Shown: positions 1 to 8,437, counted from the first letter of the stretch. The stretch is DNA of 64,000 bases from Campylobacteraceae bacterium (GCA_027081355.1 JALWKP010000100.1:46668-110667), one strand, 5' to 3'. Notes: a model not told the origin generated them from the sequence alone. A program made the numbers and translations.

Positions 1-1
1 G

Positions 2-562
2 GGGTTTGGCGCTTCGCCAAATGAAGATACGGTGCTGACAACGCACGATTATGCAGAAATTGTAAAACTTTTTTTGCAGGCGATAAATGCCGAAGTTTTG
101 GTTGCAGCAGGGCACTCTTTTGGCGGAAAGGTTGCAACGCTTTTAAACCCTAAATGTCTTGTGCTGCTCTCAAGTGCCGGTATTTTAGTGCCAAAACCTC
201 TAAAAATCAGGCTTAAAATTGCAATTTTTAAAGCTCTTAAACCGTTTGGAATAGCCAAATTGAGAAAGCTTTTTGTATCTGCAGATGCAAAAGAGATGAA
301 TCAGGCTATGTATGAGACTTTTAAAAATGTTGTAGATGAGCCGTTTGAAAAGAATTTTGCCAACTACAAAGGCAAAGCGCTGCTCTTTTGGGGCAAAGAA
401 GACACCGCCACGCCGCTTTGGACGGGTGAAAAGATAGAAAAACTGATAGATAACAGCAAACTATATCCGATAAACGGCGACCACTACTTCTTTTTGCAAA
501 ACGCTCCGTTTATTTCGCAAGAGATAGAAAAAAACTGCAAGGATGCTGATGATTTGGGTTAA
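2..562 (+). CDS. alpha/beta hydrolase, 5' end outside window
   Basis: The reading frame is open from base 2 without a convincing start, so the N-terminus lies upstream of the window. The visible 186 residues begin with the GFGxS loop typical of alpha/beta hydrolases. The nucleophile elbow GHSFGG (Ser as nucleophile) follows, then a helical cap region. The C-terminal FWGKEDTATP carries the likely catalytic Asp, and GDHYFF the likely catalytic His, so the triad looks complete. The substrate cannot be read from the sequence. The 3' end overlaps murF by 14 bp, indicating co-transcription with a cell-wall gene. Family certain, function unknown. Confidence 0.85.
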   Translation, partial: GFGASPNEDTVLTTHDYAEIVKLFLQAINAEVLVAAGHSFGGKVATLLNPKCLVLLSSAGILVPKPLKIRLKIAIFKALKPFGIAKLRKLFVSADAKEMNQAMYETFKNVVDEPFEKNFANYKGKALLFWGKEDTATPLWTGEKIEKLIDNSKLYPINGDHYFFLQNAPFISQEIEKNCKDADDLG

Positions 563-1967
563 TGCAATTACATACTTTATATTCGTAGGATTGCTTGGGT
601 ACTACTTTATAACCACCGCACAATGGTATAGCTATAAACTAAACAGGGTTATTTTTCACCACACAAAGCCTTTTTGGAATATCGCTTACTTTTTGGTTCC
701 GTTTGCAGCGTATGAATCTTTGAGTTTTGCCAAGCTGAATATCTATCAGCCTGTTTTGGTTGTGCTTTATGCAATTGCTCTTTTTTTATGGTATAAAAAG
801 CTTGATAAACCGCTGGTTTGGACAGGCAGGGTAAAAAGATTTTTTGCAATTTTGGCGATTTTGGCTATTTTTACCTTTTTTGTTACAGGGTTGCCGCTTT
901 TAATAGTGCCGCTTCTTGGAGCTTGGATAATTTCTGTTTTGATTGAAAAGCTGCTTTTTGTGGGCTACAAAAACCAGGCAAAAGACAAACTTTTAAATAG
1001 AGACGATTTAATCGTAGTAGGGGTGACTGCAAGTTACGGCAAAACAAGTATGAAAAACTTTATTGCCCATATTCTTTCTAAAAAGTATAATGTTTACGCT
1101 ACGCCGCGCTCTGTAAATACGCTTGGCGGGGTTGTAAAAGATATTAATGCCGATTTGTCTGATGATGCGCAAATTTATGTTGTGGAGATGGGTGCCAGAG
1201 AGGTTGGCGATATTTACGATATAACCTCTTTGGTTGAGCCGCACTATGCAGTTGTGGGCGTTGTGGGGCCTGCGCATATTGAGTATTTTAAAACGCTAGA
1301 GCGCATTAGAAATACAAAAATGGAGATAATCAAATCCAAGCGCCTCAAGCACGCGTGGGTGCATATTAGCGCTAAAGTTAAATCTAACAATTCAAAAATT
1401 GAGCTTTTTGGGCATGATATTAAAGATATTAAAGCCGATTTGAACGGTGTATGTTTTAGCCTGAATGAGGATTACTACTGCGCAAATATTTTGGGCGATT
1501 TTAATGCGATAAATATTGCCGCGGCAATTAAAGTTGCCAAAGAGCTGGGCGTAGAAGAGGAGAAAATCAAAGAGGCTCTGCAAGAGTTAAAGTCGGTTGA
1601 GCACAGATTGCAAAAAATCGAAGCGGGCGGAAAACTGATAATTGATGACAGCTTTAACGGAAATATCGACGGAATGCTCTCTTCTTTTGAATTGGCTTCA
1701 ACTTATGGGGGCAGAAAAGTTGTAATTACACCGGGGCTTGTAGAGGTTGATGACGAACTTAATATTAAAGTTGCAAAAAAGGCAAACGAAGTGTTCGATT
1801 TGGTTGTGGTTACAGGCGAGCTGAATTATGAAATATTTAAAAATTATGTAAATAACGATAAATTAATGCATTTAAAAGATAAAAGCCAATTCGAGAGCTT
1901 TTTAGCCCAAAACACAAAAGCCGGCGATTTAATATTGTTTGCAAATGATGCGCCGAGTTTTGTTTAA
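549..1967 (+). CDS. murF: MurF-type Mur ligase with membrane N-terminus
   Basis: Probably adds D-Ala-D-Ala to UDP-MurNAc-tripeptide, the last cytoplasmic step of peptidoglycan precursor synthesis. The first ~130 residues hold three to four hydrophobic segments. The Mur ligase ATP-binding loop TASYGKTS is at about residues 160-167, followed by the central-domain signature VVEMGAREVGDI. The C-terminal ligase domain contains SVEHRLQ and IDDSFNGN. The ATG at 549 is preferred over 543 because AAGGA lies 5 nt before 549. A membrane-anchored MurF is, as far as I recall, usual in Campylobacterota. MurF rather than another Mur ligase is inferred from this architecture and length (472 aa). Confidence 0.85.
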   Translation: MIWVNAITYFIFVGLLGYYFITTAQWYSYKLNRVIFHHTKPFWNIAYFLVPFAAYESLSFAKLNIYQPVLVVLYAIALFLWYKKLDKPLVWTGRVKRFFAILAILAIFTFFVTGLPLLIVPLLGAWIISVLIEKLLFVGYKNQAKDKLLNRDDLIVVGVTASYGKTSMKNFIAHILSKKYNVYATPRSVNTLGGVVKDINADLSDDAQIYVVEMGAREVGDIYDITSLVEPHYAVVGVVGPAHIEYFKTLERIRNTKMEIIKSKRLKHAWVHISAKVKSNNSKIELFGHDIKDIKADLNGVCFSLNEDYYCANILGDFNAINIAAAIKVAKELGVEEEKIKEALQELKSVEHRLQKIEAGGKLIIDDSFNGNIDGMLSSFELASTYGGRKVVITPGLVEVDDELNIKVAKKANEVFDLVVVTGELNYEIFKNYVNNDKLMHLKDKSQFESFLAQNTKAGDLILFANDAPSFV

Positions 1968-1985
1968 AGCGGAGCTTTAAACAAA

Positions 1986-2122
1986 AGCTTAGAGCTTAGA
2001 GCTCAGAGCGGAGAGCTGATTGTGCGGCTTTGCCGCGCTCAAAAAAATTGCGGCTTTGCCGCTTAAAAAATGGCGAAGCCACCTTGTTAGCTCTAGGCTC
2101 TAAGCTCTTAGCTCTGAGCTTC
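1986..2122. repeat. intergenic heptamer/GC-hairpin element, copy A
   Basis: Period-7 units of the type GCTTAGA/GCTCAGA occupy the left end, and the same units appear reverse-complemented at the right end (2090-2122). Between them are two copies of the palindromic core GCGGCTTTGCCGC. Related elements lie at 6074, 21306, 29488 and 63461. It sits between murF and the thioredoxin-like gene and has no coding potential I would trust. It could act as a bidirectional terminator. Confidence 0.8.
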
Positions 2123-2137
2123 CAAAAAAGGAGTTGT

Positions 2138-2455
2138 ATGAATTTAGAAGAGATAAAGAACAAAATAGCTTCAAGCGATGGAGTAATGCTCTATTTCTGG
2201 GGTGATAACTGCGCGGTTTGCGATGCGCTTAAGCCTAAAATAAAAGAGGCATTTGAAGAGAACTTTCCAAAAATTGAGCAAATTTATATAGATGCAAAAA
2301 ACAATCAAGATATTGCAGCAAATTTTAGTGTATTTTCTATTCCGACCACAATTGTATTTTTAGACGGCAAAGAGTTTGCCAGAGAGGGCAGGGCAATGAG
2401 TGTTTCTGGGCTTGTAGAAAAAATAAAAAGACCTTATGAGATTATGTTTAGTTAA
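2138..2455 (+). CDS. thioredoxin-like protein
   Basis: A 105-residue single-domain thioredoxin fold, probably cytoplasmic because no signal peptide is visible. The active-site motif is WGDNCAVC instead of the classical WCGPC, and the cis-proline loop SIPTTIVF is present. The ATG at 2138 has AAGGAG 4-5 nt upstream. An upstream in-frame extension to 2030 runs into repeat DNA and is rejected. The redox partner is unknown. The CAVC pair suggests disulfide exchange, but a reducing role is inferred only from the fold. Confidence 0.85.
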   Translation: MNLEEIKNKIASSDGVMLYFWGDNCAVCDALKPKIKEAFEENFPKIEQIYIDAKNNQDIAANFSVFSIPTTIVFLDGKEFAREGRAMSVSGLVEKIKRPYEIMFS

Positions 2456-2510
2456 TTTAAGAGAGTTTAAGCAATTTTAAATTATCGGCTGTTATTAGTG
2501 TGGTAATAAT

Positions 2511-2708
2511 TTAAAACTCAAACCCTCCGCCGCTGCCTTTGTTCATGCTTTCGTAAACGGCTTTCACATAGGCTGCTCGAAGTTCGCATCCTATGGTTTG
2601 GGGGCATTTAAAGCAGCTGCTTACGCTGTTTTTTGCTTGGCACTCTTTTAACTCTTTTAGTTTTTCATCGAGTGCTAAGTCCCATTTGTCTTTTGGTTTA
2701 TTTTCCAC
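2511..2708 (-). CDS. small Cys-containing protein of the fbp locus
   Basis: A 65-residue hydrophilic protein with four cysteines (ECQ, CFKC and GCEL) and a glycine-rich tail. GTG is the start codon and lies inside the last codons of fbp, so the two overlap by 11 bp and translation is likely coupled. From memory, a short protein occupies the same position beside fbp in Campylobacter. The cysteine spacing could bind a metal, but no family function is known to me. Confidence 0.75.
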   Translation of the reverse strand: MENKPKDKWDLALDEKLKELKECQAKNSVSSCFKCPQTIGCELRAAYVKAVYESMNKGSGGGFEF

Positions 2709-3546
2709 TGTAAGCCTCTTTTACTTTTTTGATTTCGTAATTTGAGCCAAAAAAGCATGGAGTTGTGTCGTGCGGGTGGGTTGGGGTGAATTGTAAAAGC
2801 GATACGCCTTTATCGTCTATTGCATTTCCACCGGCTTCTGTGAAGGCTAGGGCAAACGGGATTACTTCGAATAGGGCGCGGAGTTTGCCTTTTGGTTTGT
2901 CTGTAGTGCCCGGGTAGCTAAAAAGCCCGCCGCCTTTTAGCAGTATTTGGTGCAAGTCGGGCACCATTCCGCCGCTGTATCTTAAGCGGTAGCCTTCTTG
3001 AAAGAGTGATTCTATTAACTTTTTGTGGTGCGGATACCAGTTTTTTTGTGTTGCACCCGGGGCGTTTAGTTTGCCTTTTGGCTCCATTGTTATTTCTTTT
3101 TGTTTAACAAACTCCGAGCCAATTAATCGGTAGTGAACAGGTTTGCTGCCTCTTACAGTTTTTACCATTTCTACGCGAGGACCGTAAATTACATAAACCG
3201 ATGCAACTAAATTCTGTCCGCTTAAACCGCCTTGATAAATACCGAAAATCGAGCCTACCGAGAGGTTGTAATCTACAATACTGGAGCCGTCCAGCGGGTC
3301 GTAGCATACGGTGTATTTGCCGTTTGCGTTTAACTCTAACTCGCCTTCTTTCTCTTCGCTGATAATCGATTTTATTGTATCTACGCTTTTAAATTCATTT
3401 TCTATAATTATATCGCTTTGAATATCCAGTTTTAACTGAATATCGCCTGTGGAGTTGCTGCTTTGGCTGTATCCGCCCTCTGCATTTTTGATTAAATTGT
3501 CTATTTTTACTGCTATCTCTTCGATTTTGCTAAATATTGTTTCCAT
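2698..3546 (-). CDS. fbp: fructose-1,6-bisphosphatase, class I
   Basis: Hydrolyses fructose-1,6-bisphosphate to fructose-6-phosphate in gluconeogenesis. The metal and phosphate signature [17 protein letters not shown] is present, as is the later substrate motif [19 protein letters not shown]. At 282 residues it is somewhat shorter than the enterobacterial enzyme. AAGGGG precedes the ATG. It lies one base from mobB and overlaps the small Cys protein, forming a minus-strand operon. With the carboxyltransferase at 57229 it supports growth on small organic acids or CO2. Confidence 0.95.
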   Translation of the reverse strand: METIFSKIEEIAVKIDNLIKNAEGGYSQSSNSTGDIQLKLDIQSDIIIENEFKSVDTIKSIISEEKEGELELNANGKYTVCYDPLDGSSIVDYNLSVGSIFGIYQGGLSGQNLVASVYVIYGPRVEMVKTVRGSKPVHYRLIGSEFVKQKEITMEPKGKLNAPGATQKNWYPHHKKLIESLFQEGYRLRYSGGMVPDLHQILLKGGGLFSYPGTTDKPKGKLRALFEVIPFALAFTEAGGNAIDDKGVSLLQFTPTHPHDTTPCFFGSNYEIKKVKEAYSGK

Positions 3547-3547
3547 T

Positions 3548-4045
3548 TTATCCCCTTAAAGTTGTTGCATTTTTCCATATGTATCCGATAATTTCGTCGG
3601 TATCGTTTAAATTTAAAACCGCGGCATTTAAACCCTCTAGCTGCTCTTTTGGAACAGTATTATCAACTGCTACCGCTTGCAGATAGGGCAGGTAATCGGG
3701 GTCTATTTTGCCTCTGAAAATCCCTATGCGCGGCAAATCCCAAGTTTTTAATCCCTCTACGATTAATAAATCGAATTCGCCGAAATTGCTTGCCAGCTCT
3801 TGCAGGGTTGAGCTTTTGTGTTTAAATATCGTTGTTTTAACATCCGAAATTACCGCTACATCTGCCCCGCTTTTAAAGAATCTGTCGCTGTCTTTGCCCT
3901 CTTGGTCGAAGAGCGCTTTGTTTTTGGGGTCGTGTTTAATAATTGCAATTTTATATTTTGCAGAGAGTTTTTTTGAAATTTTTTCGATTATTGTGGTTTT
4001 ACCGCTGCCCGAAGGACCGGTAAATGCAATTGCTAGCTGTTTCAT
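3548..4045 (-). CDS. mobB: molybdopterin-guanine dinucleotide biosynthesis protein B
   Basis: A GTP-binding accessory protein of molybdenum cofactor maturation, acting with MobA in attaching GMP to molybdopterin. The P-loop GPSGSGKTT is at about residues 10-18, and DLLIVEGLK is the Walker-B-like segment. Length (165 aa) is typical. First gene of the mobB-fbp-small ORF operon, starting 64 bp from the divergent lipoprotein gene. It implies that the organism makes bis-MGD enzymes such as nitrate, formate or polysulfide oxidoreductases, none of which are in the window. Confidence 0.92.
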   Translation of the reverse strand: MKQLAIAFTGPSGSGKTTIIEKISKKLSAKYKIAIIKHDPKNKALFDQEGKDSDRFFKSGADVAVISDVKTTIFKHKSSTLQELASNFGEFDLLIVEGLKTWDLPRIGIFRGKIDPDYLPYLQAVAVDNTVPKEQLEGLNAAVLNLNDTDEIIGYIWKNATTLRG

Positions 4046-4071
4046 TTATCTCTTCCAACTTGTTATTTGGA

Positions 4072-4077
4072 TATAAT
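4072..4077 (+). promoter_or_regulatory. -10 hexamer for the lipoprotein gene
   Basis: A perfect TATAAT lies 32 bp before the ATG at 4110, preceded by a T-rich stretch. Campylobacterota sigma-70 promoters usually have a strong -10 and no clear -35, as here. Confidence 0.5.
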
Positions 4078-4109
4078 TGTATCGAAAAAATATCTAAAAG
4101 GAAATTTAT

Positions 4110-4511
4110 ATGAAAAATATTTTATGCCTAATTGCATTGGTTTTGTTAACAGGCTGCGGCAATAATGCGATTATGAAAAATATTCACGAAAATACTAAGC
4201 TTTATGAAAATCTGGGTAATACAAAAAGAGTTTTGACAAAAGATGCAATTATTTATATACAATACACTAATAATAAAAAGATGAAAATTTTTACAATAGA
4301 TATTAATAGTAAAGAAAGAGATAAAGAAATTGAGATAACAAATTGCAAAATAAATGGAAAAACGGCAACTGTTGAGTTAAGCAATGCTAAAACCGTAAGC
4401 AATATTGACTGGACGGAAAGTTATACTGTAAGTTTGACTAAAGACAAAAATATAAAAAGCGTAATTGCATGCTCTTTAAATAATGGTGAAAAATTTAAAG
4501 AGTCATTTTAA
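4110..4511 (+). CDS. small putative lipoprotein
   Basis: A 133-residue protein with a short signal peptide and lipobox LLTGC; the predicted lipidated Cys is residue 17. The mature part is hydrophilic with beta-strand-like alternation and no domain I recognise. AAGGA precedes the start. Its 3' end overlaps the convergent slt gene by 4 bp. A lipoprotein is also found between mobB and slt in Campylobacter jejuni as I remember it, so the locus is probably ancestral. Confidence 0.75.
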   Translation: MKNILCLIALVLLTGCGNNAIMKNIHENTKLYENLGNTKRVLTKDAIIYIQYTNNKKMKIFTIDINSKERDKEIEITNCKINGKTATVELSNAKTVSNIDWTESYTVSLTKDKNIKSVIACSLNNGEKFKESF

Positions 4512-6040
4512 TTGACTCTTTTGTTTCTTTTTCTAAATTGGTCAGTTAATTCAGGATGAGGAAGTTCGTTTAATAAATCGGTAATTTTAACAGGCGAACC
4601 AAGCAGTTTTTTGTAAATTACATAATTTGCCAAAACTTTTTTACCGTAGTGGTTTGCCTGTTTGTTATCTACCATTTCTAAACTTATATACGGTTCATAA
4701 GCCCCTAACTTAAAAATGTTTTTTCTGATTAATTTTCTTGTATAACCGATACCTGCATTATATGCATAAGCTACAAAAAGAGGATGATAAAGGTATTTAT
4801 TTAGATAATTTAGATGTGTATTAGCAAATTTTAAAGATATTTCGGGGTTAAACATATCTTCTAATTTTACATTTTTACCTCTGACTTTTGCAATATGCTT
4901 AACCAAAAACGGCATAAATTGCATCATTCCCACTGCAAAAGAGCTAGAGACAGAAGCTGGGATAAAGTGGCTTTCTTGGCGTGCGAGCGCTAAAAGCATT
5001 GCCTGTCTGTCTATTGAATATTTTTTTAAAACATTTTTGTATAGTATAGGAAAATACTGTTTTGTATTTCTGCTGGCTTTATTTAAAATGTAGTAACAAT
5101 ATGCTGCCGTAATAGTCGAACAGTATGGCTGAGCCAGCTTAATAAGGTTTGTGTTTTTAGAAAAGATTTTTTTCTTTAACTTTGCCCAGGCTATCGGGTC
5201 GCTTATATTTATGGCTTTATTTTGGCTGTCTTTTATATATATGGTCGGCGGGTTGGGATAGGGGCGTTCCAGTATGTCCAATGCAATTAATTTATACATA
5301 TTAAAATCGTAGCTTTTTGCAACTTTTTCTATATATTTGCGCTGTTTTGTTGCCATATATAGCCAAAAAATAGCTCTGTCTGCATAAAATCTGCTTTTAG
5401 CTTTGCTAATTGCTAAATAAAAAAAATTTTTAGCATTTTGCGGATTTTTTCTTTTTAAATTTTTAAAACCAAGCAACATTAAATTGTTGTAGCTTATCTT
5501 ATTATAAGCATCTGGTTTAAAATTCAATAAACTGCTTTGAATTTTTGGCAATTTTTCTCTAAAAGTTCTAAAAATGAATTGATTTATTTGTTTATATTTA
5601 CTAATATTATAAATAATATTAGTATCAATATTATGGTCAAGCAGGGTGCGGTTTGCTTTGCCTGCTAAAAGAAAAACTATAAGCTTGTCTTTAGCAGAAA
5701 GTTTTGTCCAAACTTCGTAAAAACTGCCTGCGGATTTTAACTTTTTAATTAAAACATTATATCGTTTAATATCGGCATGGCTTGGTTTGTAAACTCTTTT
5801 TGGCAAATGCATACCTGTTTTGGCGCTGTAAGCTTTATCGAGTTTTCCGTTTACCCTGTAAATCATTTTCGCAGCTTGCAAAACCTCTTTTTTGTCGGTA
5901 TTTGGCGAAGAGATAAAACGCCAAATATAAAAATCTTTTTCTATAGATTTAGGCATACTCTTTAAATCGTTTAAAGAGAGTGCATTAAGAGCAGACAAAG
6001 ATATTATGGTTATAGATATTATTTTTTTTACAAATGTCAT
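4508..6040 (-). CDS. slt: soluble lytic murein transglycosylase
   Basis: Cleaves the MurNAc-GlcNAc bond of peptidoglycan to leave 1,6-anhydro ends, in the periplasm. Residues 1-22 form a signal peptide. Residues ~25-340 are a helical superhelix like the Slt70 U/L domains. The C-terminal lysozyme-like domain has the catalytic Glu in LARQESHF, followed by the typical VGMMQFMP and YAYNAGIG motifs. Length is 510 aa. The Shine-Dalgarno is poor. Gene order slt, yggT, gltX-type gene matches Campylobacter. Confidence 0.93.
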   Translation of the reverse strand: MTFVKKIISITIISLSALNALSLNDLKSMPKSIEKDFYIWRFISSPNTDKKEVLQAAKMIYRVNGKLDKAYSAKTGMHLPKRVYKPSHADIKRYNVLIKKLKSAGSFYEVWTKLSAKDKLIVFLLAGKANRTLLDHNIDTNIIYNISKYKQINQFIFRTFREKLPKIQSSLLNFKPDAYNKISYNNLMLLGFKNLKRKNPQNAKNFFYLAISKAKSRFYADRAIFWLYMATKQRKYIEKVAKSYDFNMYKLIALDILERPYPNPPTIYIKDSQNKAINISDPIAWAKLKKKIFSKNTNLIKLAQPYCSTITAAYCYYILNKASRNTKQYFPILYKNVLKKYSIDRQAMLLALARQESHFIPASVSSSFAVGMMQFMPFLVKHIAKVRGKNVKLEDMFNPEISLKFANTHLNYLNKYLYHPLFVAYAYNAGIGYTRKLIRKNIFKLGAYEPYISLEMVDNKQANHYGKKVLANYVIYKKLLGSPVKITDLLNELPHPELTDQFRKRNKRVN

Positions 6041-6073
6041 AGTCCCAATTCCAATTTTCCCAAAATTTTAAAA

Positions 6074-6178
6074 AAGCTAAGAGCTTAGAGCCAATAGGGT
6101 GGCTTTACCTTTTTTTTAAGCGGCTTAGCCGCAAATATTAAACGAGGCGAAAGCTACACCTCTGGCTCTAAGCTTTAA
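6074..6178. repeat. intergenic heptamer/GC-hairpin element, copy B
   Basis: The outer arms carry GCTAAGA/GCTTAGA heptamers and their reverse complements. The centre holds GTGGCTTT, a T-run, GCGGCTTAGCCGC, then CAAATATTAAACG. This order is shared with the copies at 29488 and 63461. It lies between slt and yggT, both on the minus strand. Confidence 0.8.
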
Positions 6179-6215
6179 ACTGCGCCAGAAATAACAGCAA
6201 CAAAATTAAAACACT

Positions 6216-6488
6216 CTAAATATACAACCCATATAAAACTGATTTTAAAATGTTTAAAACAAAAATGATAACAATCGGCGATAAATCTATTCCGCTTATA
6301 ACCACAAAAGGCATATATCGGCTCACTAATGCGTATGCCGGCTCGGTTAGTTTGCGGATTGCCTGCACAATTTGGTTATACGGGTCTGGATTTACAAAGC
6401 TTAAAAGCGCTGAAATTATTATTATCCAGATATAAATATCTATTAATGTTGCCAAAAGTCCTAAAGTCGAATTTACTATTAAATGCAT
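6216..6488 (-). CDS. YggT family membrane protein
   Basis: A 90-residue membrane protein with two hydrophobic segments (about residues 5-28 and 65-88) joined by a loop with NPYNQIVQAIRKLTEPAY-like family signature residues. GGAGG sits 7 nt before the ATG. It overlaps the 3' end of the GluRS-like gene by 10 bp. YggT proteins are associated with osmotic tolerance or cell-division loci in other bacteria; the biochemical role is unknown. Confidence 0.88.
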   Translation of the reverse strand: MHLIVNSTLGLLATLIDIYIWIIIISALLSFVNPDPYNQIVQAIRKLTEPAYALVSRYMPFVVISGIDLSPIVIIFVLNILKSVLYGLYI

Positions 6489-7606
6489 TTTGCTACCTCC
6501 AAAAGATATGGATTTATGTATTTATAAATCTCTGGCAGTTTATTTTCGTTTTCTCTGCCGGTAATTATTCTAGCTAAAATTTTTTGTAATTCATTGCCAC
6601 TTAAGTTGCTTTTATCTTCAGCATATTTAACAAATTCGTCAAACTCGCTTATCATAGGTGCGTTTTTTATAATTTCTGCTAAAAGCTTCATTTTTTTATC
6701 GCATTTTTTTGCTGTAAATATTGAAACCATAATTTCATCTAACTCTTTTATTGTGCTTGCTTTATCCAAGAATAGCTTTAACATATCTCCTAGACTGTTG
6801 TCTGCAAAACCAAAAATTGAAGAGAGCTTTTTGCTGTCCATCTTTTTTAACAAAACTTTATTAACTTTTTTTAAATCTTCGATATTAAACTCTGTATTTT
6901 TTACTTGGGATAACTTTAAATCTTTAATGATTTGAGGTAAATAAGTAACTTTATCAAGCTGTTTCGGAATAAGCAGATAACTTATTATAGCATCGGGTAA
7001 TATACCTTCTTGTAAAAGTTCTCTTATTGTATTGCTGCTTTTTAATTTTGGTATATAAAAATATTCAATATTGCTATTGTAATTTAACATTTTATGAATT
7101 TTTTCTTCCGCTTTTGCAATATTTTTTTCTTCGCTGTTAAGAATAACTTTACTTGTTGCTATGCTCATATCATCAATTGCATCAGTGAAAATCTTAGTAG
7201 GATTTCCGTCTTCTTTTATTATGGTAAAGTTATCTATTTTGATACTGCTTTTATTTCCTTCTTTTAAAAGATTTTGGATTTCGCTATCTGTTAGGGCAGG
7301 GCAGTTGCATACTGTTTTATTGCAAAAACATAAATATGCCTTTTTATCTTTTACTAAATTTGTTGCTAATTGGCGGTATATATTTAAATTTTGGCTTTTA
7401 TAGATAGTGTTGCTTGTGTCTATTGCAAATTTTTTTAATATTTCTAGGTTGTCTTGCATAACGGTTTGTGCATTGTTTGCATTTATATCATCGATTAAAA
7501 CCGAAAAACTGTTGCTGTCTTGTTGTGAAATTATAAAATTAATCAGAGCTAGTTTTAAATCGTTAATATCTAACTCTTTAAGCACAGGAAGAGTAAACCT
7601 TAGCAT
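6479..7606 (-). CDS. GluRS-like pseudoenzyme at the gltX locus
   Basis: A 375-residue protein that aligns by eye, end to end, with Campylobacter glutamyl-tRNA synthetase. It begins MLRF like those enzymes and ends in a similar anticodon-binding domain. The class I motifs are gone. HIGH is replaced by LDIND (residues 12-16), and the RIEDTD segment by LIDDIN (37-42). The SPTYNFA segment survives only as NPTKIF (135-140), and the KMSKR loop is deleted (about 187-193). A C-x-C plus C-x-C pair at 93/95 and 100/102 resembles the GluRS zinc-binding region. The ATG at 7606 is chosen because AGGA lies 6 nt upstream and the alignment begins there. The frame is intact, so this is a retained protein, not debris. 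It probably cannot aminoacylate; its role is unknown. Confidence 0.8.
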   Translation of the reverse strand: MLRFTLPVLKELDINDLKLALINFIISQQDSNSFSVLIDDINANNAQTVMQDNLEILKKFAIDTSNTIYKSQNLNIYRQLATNLVKDKKAYLCFCNKTVCNCPALTDSEIQNLLKEGNKSSIKIDNFTIIKEDGNPTKIFTDAIDDMSIATSKVILNSEEKNIAKAEEKIHKMLNYNSNIEYFYIPKLKSSNTIRELLQEGILPDAIISYLLIPKQLDKVTYLPQIIKDLKLSQVKNTEFNIEDLKKVNKVLLKKMDSKKLSSIFGFADNSLGDMLKLFLDKASTIKELDEIMVSIFTAKKCDKKMKLLAEIIKNAPMISEFDEFVKYAEDKSNLSGNELQKILARIITGRENENKLPEIYKYINPYLLEVAKCI

Positions 7607-7640
7607 GATAAATCCTGTATTTAAATTTACTATCAAAATT

Positions 7641-7646
7641 ATTATA
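7641..7646 (-). promoter_or_regulatory. -10 hexamer for the GluRS-like gene
   Basis: Read on the minus strand this is TATAAT, 34 bp before the chosen ATG at 7606, in an AT-rich leader. Confidence 0.45.
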
Positions 7647-7690
7647 TACTAATATTAATTAATAAAAAGAGTAATATGGGAGTAAAAATG

Positions 7691-7719
7691 AAAAAGGAGC
7701 GACTTTATTTATCGTCGCT
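7691..7719 (-). terminator. Rho-independent terminator of the ppa-lipoprotein transcript
   Basis: On the minus strand, AGCGAC, a 10-nt loop and GTCGCT form a 6-bp stem followed by CC and five T. The lipoprotein stop codon TAA lies inside the loop, so the ribosome would occupy the terminator while finishing translation. Confidence 0.65.
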
Positions 7720-7878
7720 ACCTCCGGTTACAGTATTTACAACTGCACCGCCTGCAGAGCCGGCAACATCTAAAGTGGTCGAAGCGGTTTGACCGACTAG
7801 TTTAATTGGAGCAGTTACAATTTGTGTGCAGCCGCTAAGCATAATTAGCGTAAATATGGCAGATATTACTATTTTCAA
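7705..7878 (-). CDS. small lipoprotein (57 aa) downstream of ppa
   Basis: A short gene below the usual size cutoff. It has a hydrophobic signal peptide and the lipobox MLSGC with the acylated Cys at residue 17. The mature part is about 40 residues, rich in Ala, Gly, Val and Thr, and ends in Ser-Asp-Asp-Lys. TTG at 7878 is preferred because AAGG lies 6 nt upstream. A GTG at 7884 overlapping the ppa stop as GTGA is the alternative. It resembles the tiny TQIV(T)AP lipoproteins I recall from Campylobacterota genomes. The clean lipobox, good ribosome site and trailing terminator make it a credible gene. Confidence 0.75.
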   Translation of the reverse strand: MKIVISAIFTLIMLSGCTQIVTAPIKLVGQTASTTLDVAGSAGGAVVNTVTGGSDDK

Positions 7879-7880
7879 AA

Positions 7881-8402
7881 TCACGCCTTATAGTTTGCTA
7901 TTGCTTTTTCTAAAATTTCTGCCGCTTCTTTTTTGCCTTTGAAACCTGTAACCTTAACCCATTTATTCGGCTCTAAAATTTTGTAAGTTTCAAAGAAATT
8001 TTTAATTTTGTTAAGCGTATGCTCTGGTAAATCGGTAATTTCTTTAATTTCTTTAAAAGTAGGATCTATTTTTTCGTGAGGAACCGCAAGAAGTTTTTCA
8101 TCTATTCCGTTTTCGTCTTCCATTAAAAGCACACCGATTAATCTGCATTTAATAAAGCTGCCTGGAACTAACGGATATTCGCCTAAAACCAAAACATCCG
8201 CAGGATCGCCATCATCAGATAGGGTATTTGCTACAAAGCCGTAATTTGCAGGGTAAAACATTGCAGAAAACATTACTCTATCCACTTCGATAGCACCGCT
8301 GTCTTTATCTAATTCGTATTTGATATTAGAACCGTAAGGAACTTCGATTATCGCTTTTACTTCATCAGGGCATTTACCCGGACCTATTTTATTAATATCC
8401 AT
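7881..8402 (-). CDS. ppa: inorganic pyrophosphatase
   Basis: Hydrolyses pyrophosphate, driving biosynthetic reactions forward in the cytoplasm. It is a family I soluble enzyme of 173 residues with the metal-binding signature DGDPADVLV and the early ExPxGSNIKYE motif. GGAG precedes the ATG. It is followed by the small lipoprotein gene and a terminator. Confidence 0.96.
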   Translation of the reverse strand: MDINKIGPGKCPDEVKAIIEVPYGSNIKYELDKDSGAIEVDRVMFSAMFYPANYGFVANTLSDDGDPADVLVLGEYPLVPGSFIKCRLIGVLLMEDENGIDEKLLAVPHEKIDPTFKEIKEITDLPEHTLNKIKNFFETYKILEPNKWVKVTGFKGKKEAAEILEKAIANYKA

Positions 8403-8431
8403 ATTGTTTCTCCATTAAAATTTTAGCCATA

Positions 8432-8437
8432 ATTATA
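8432..8437 (-). promoter_or_regulatory. -10 hexamer for ppa
   Basis: TATAAT on the minus strand, about 30 bp upstream of the ppa ATG. Confidence 0.5.

Noticed and set aside
6479..7606. Functional glutamyl-tRNA synthetase
   Set aside because: HIGH, the glutamate/ATP-binding segments and KMSKR are all missing, so it is reported as a pseudoenzyme.
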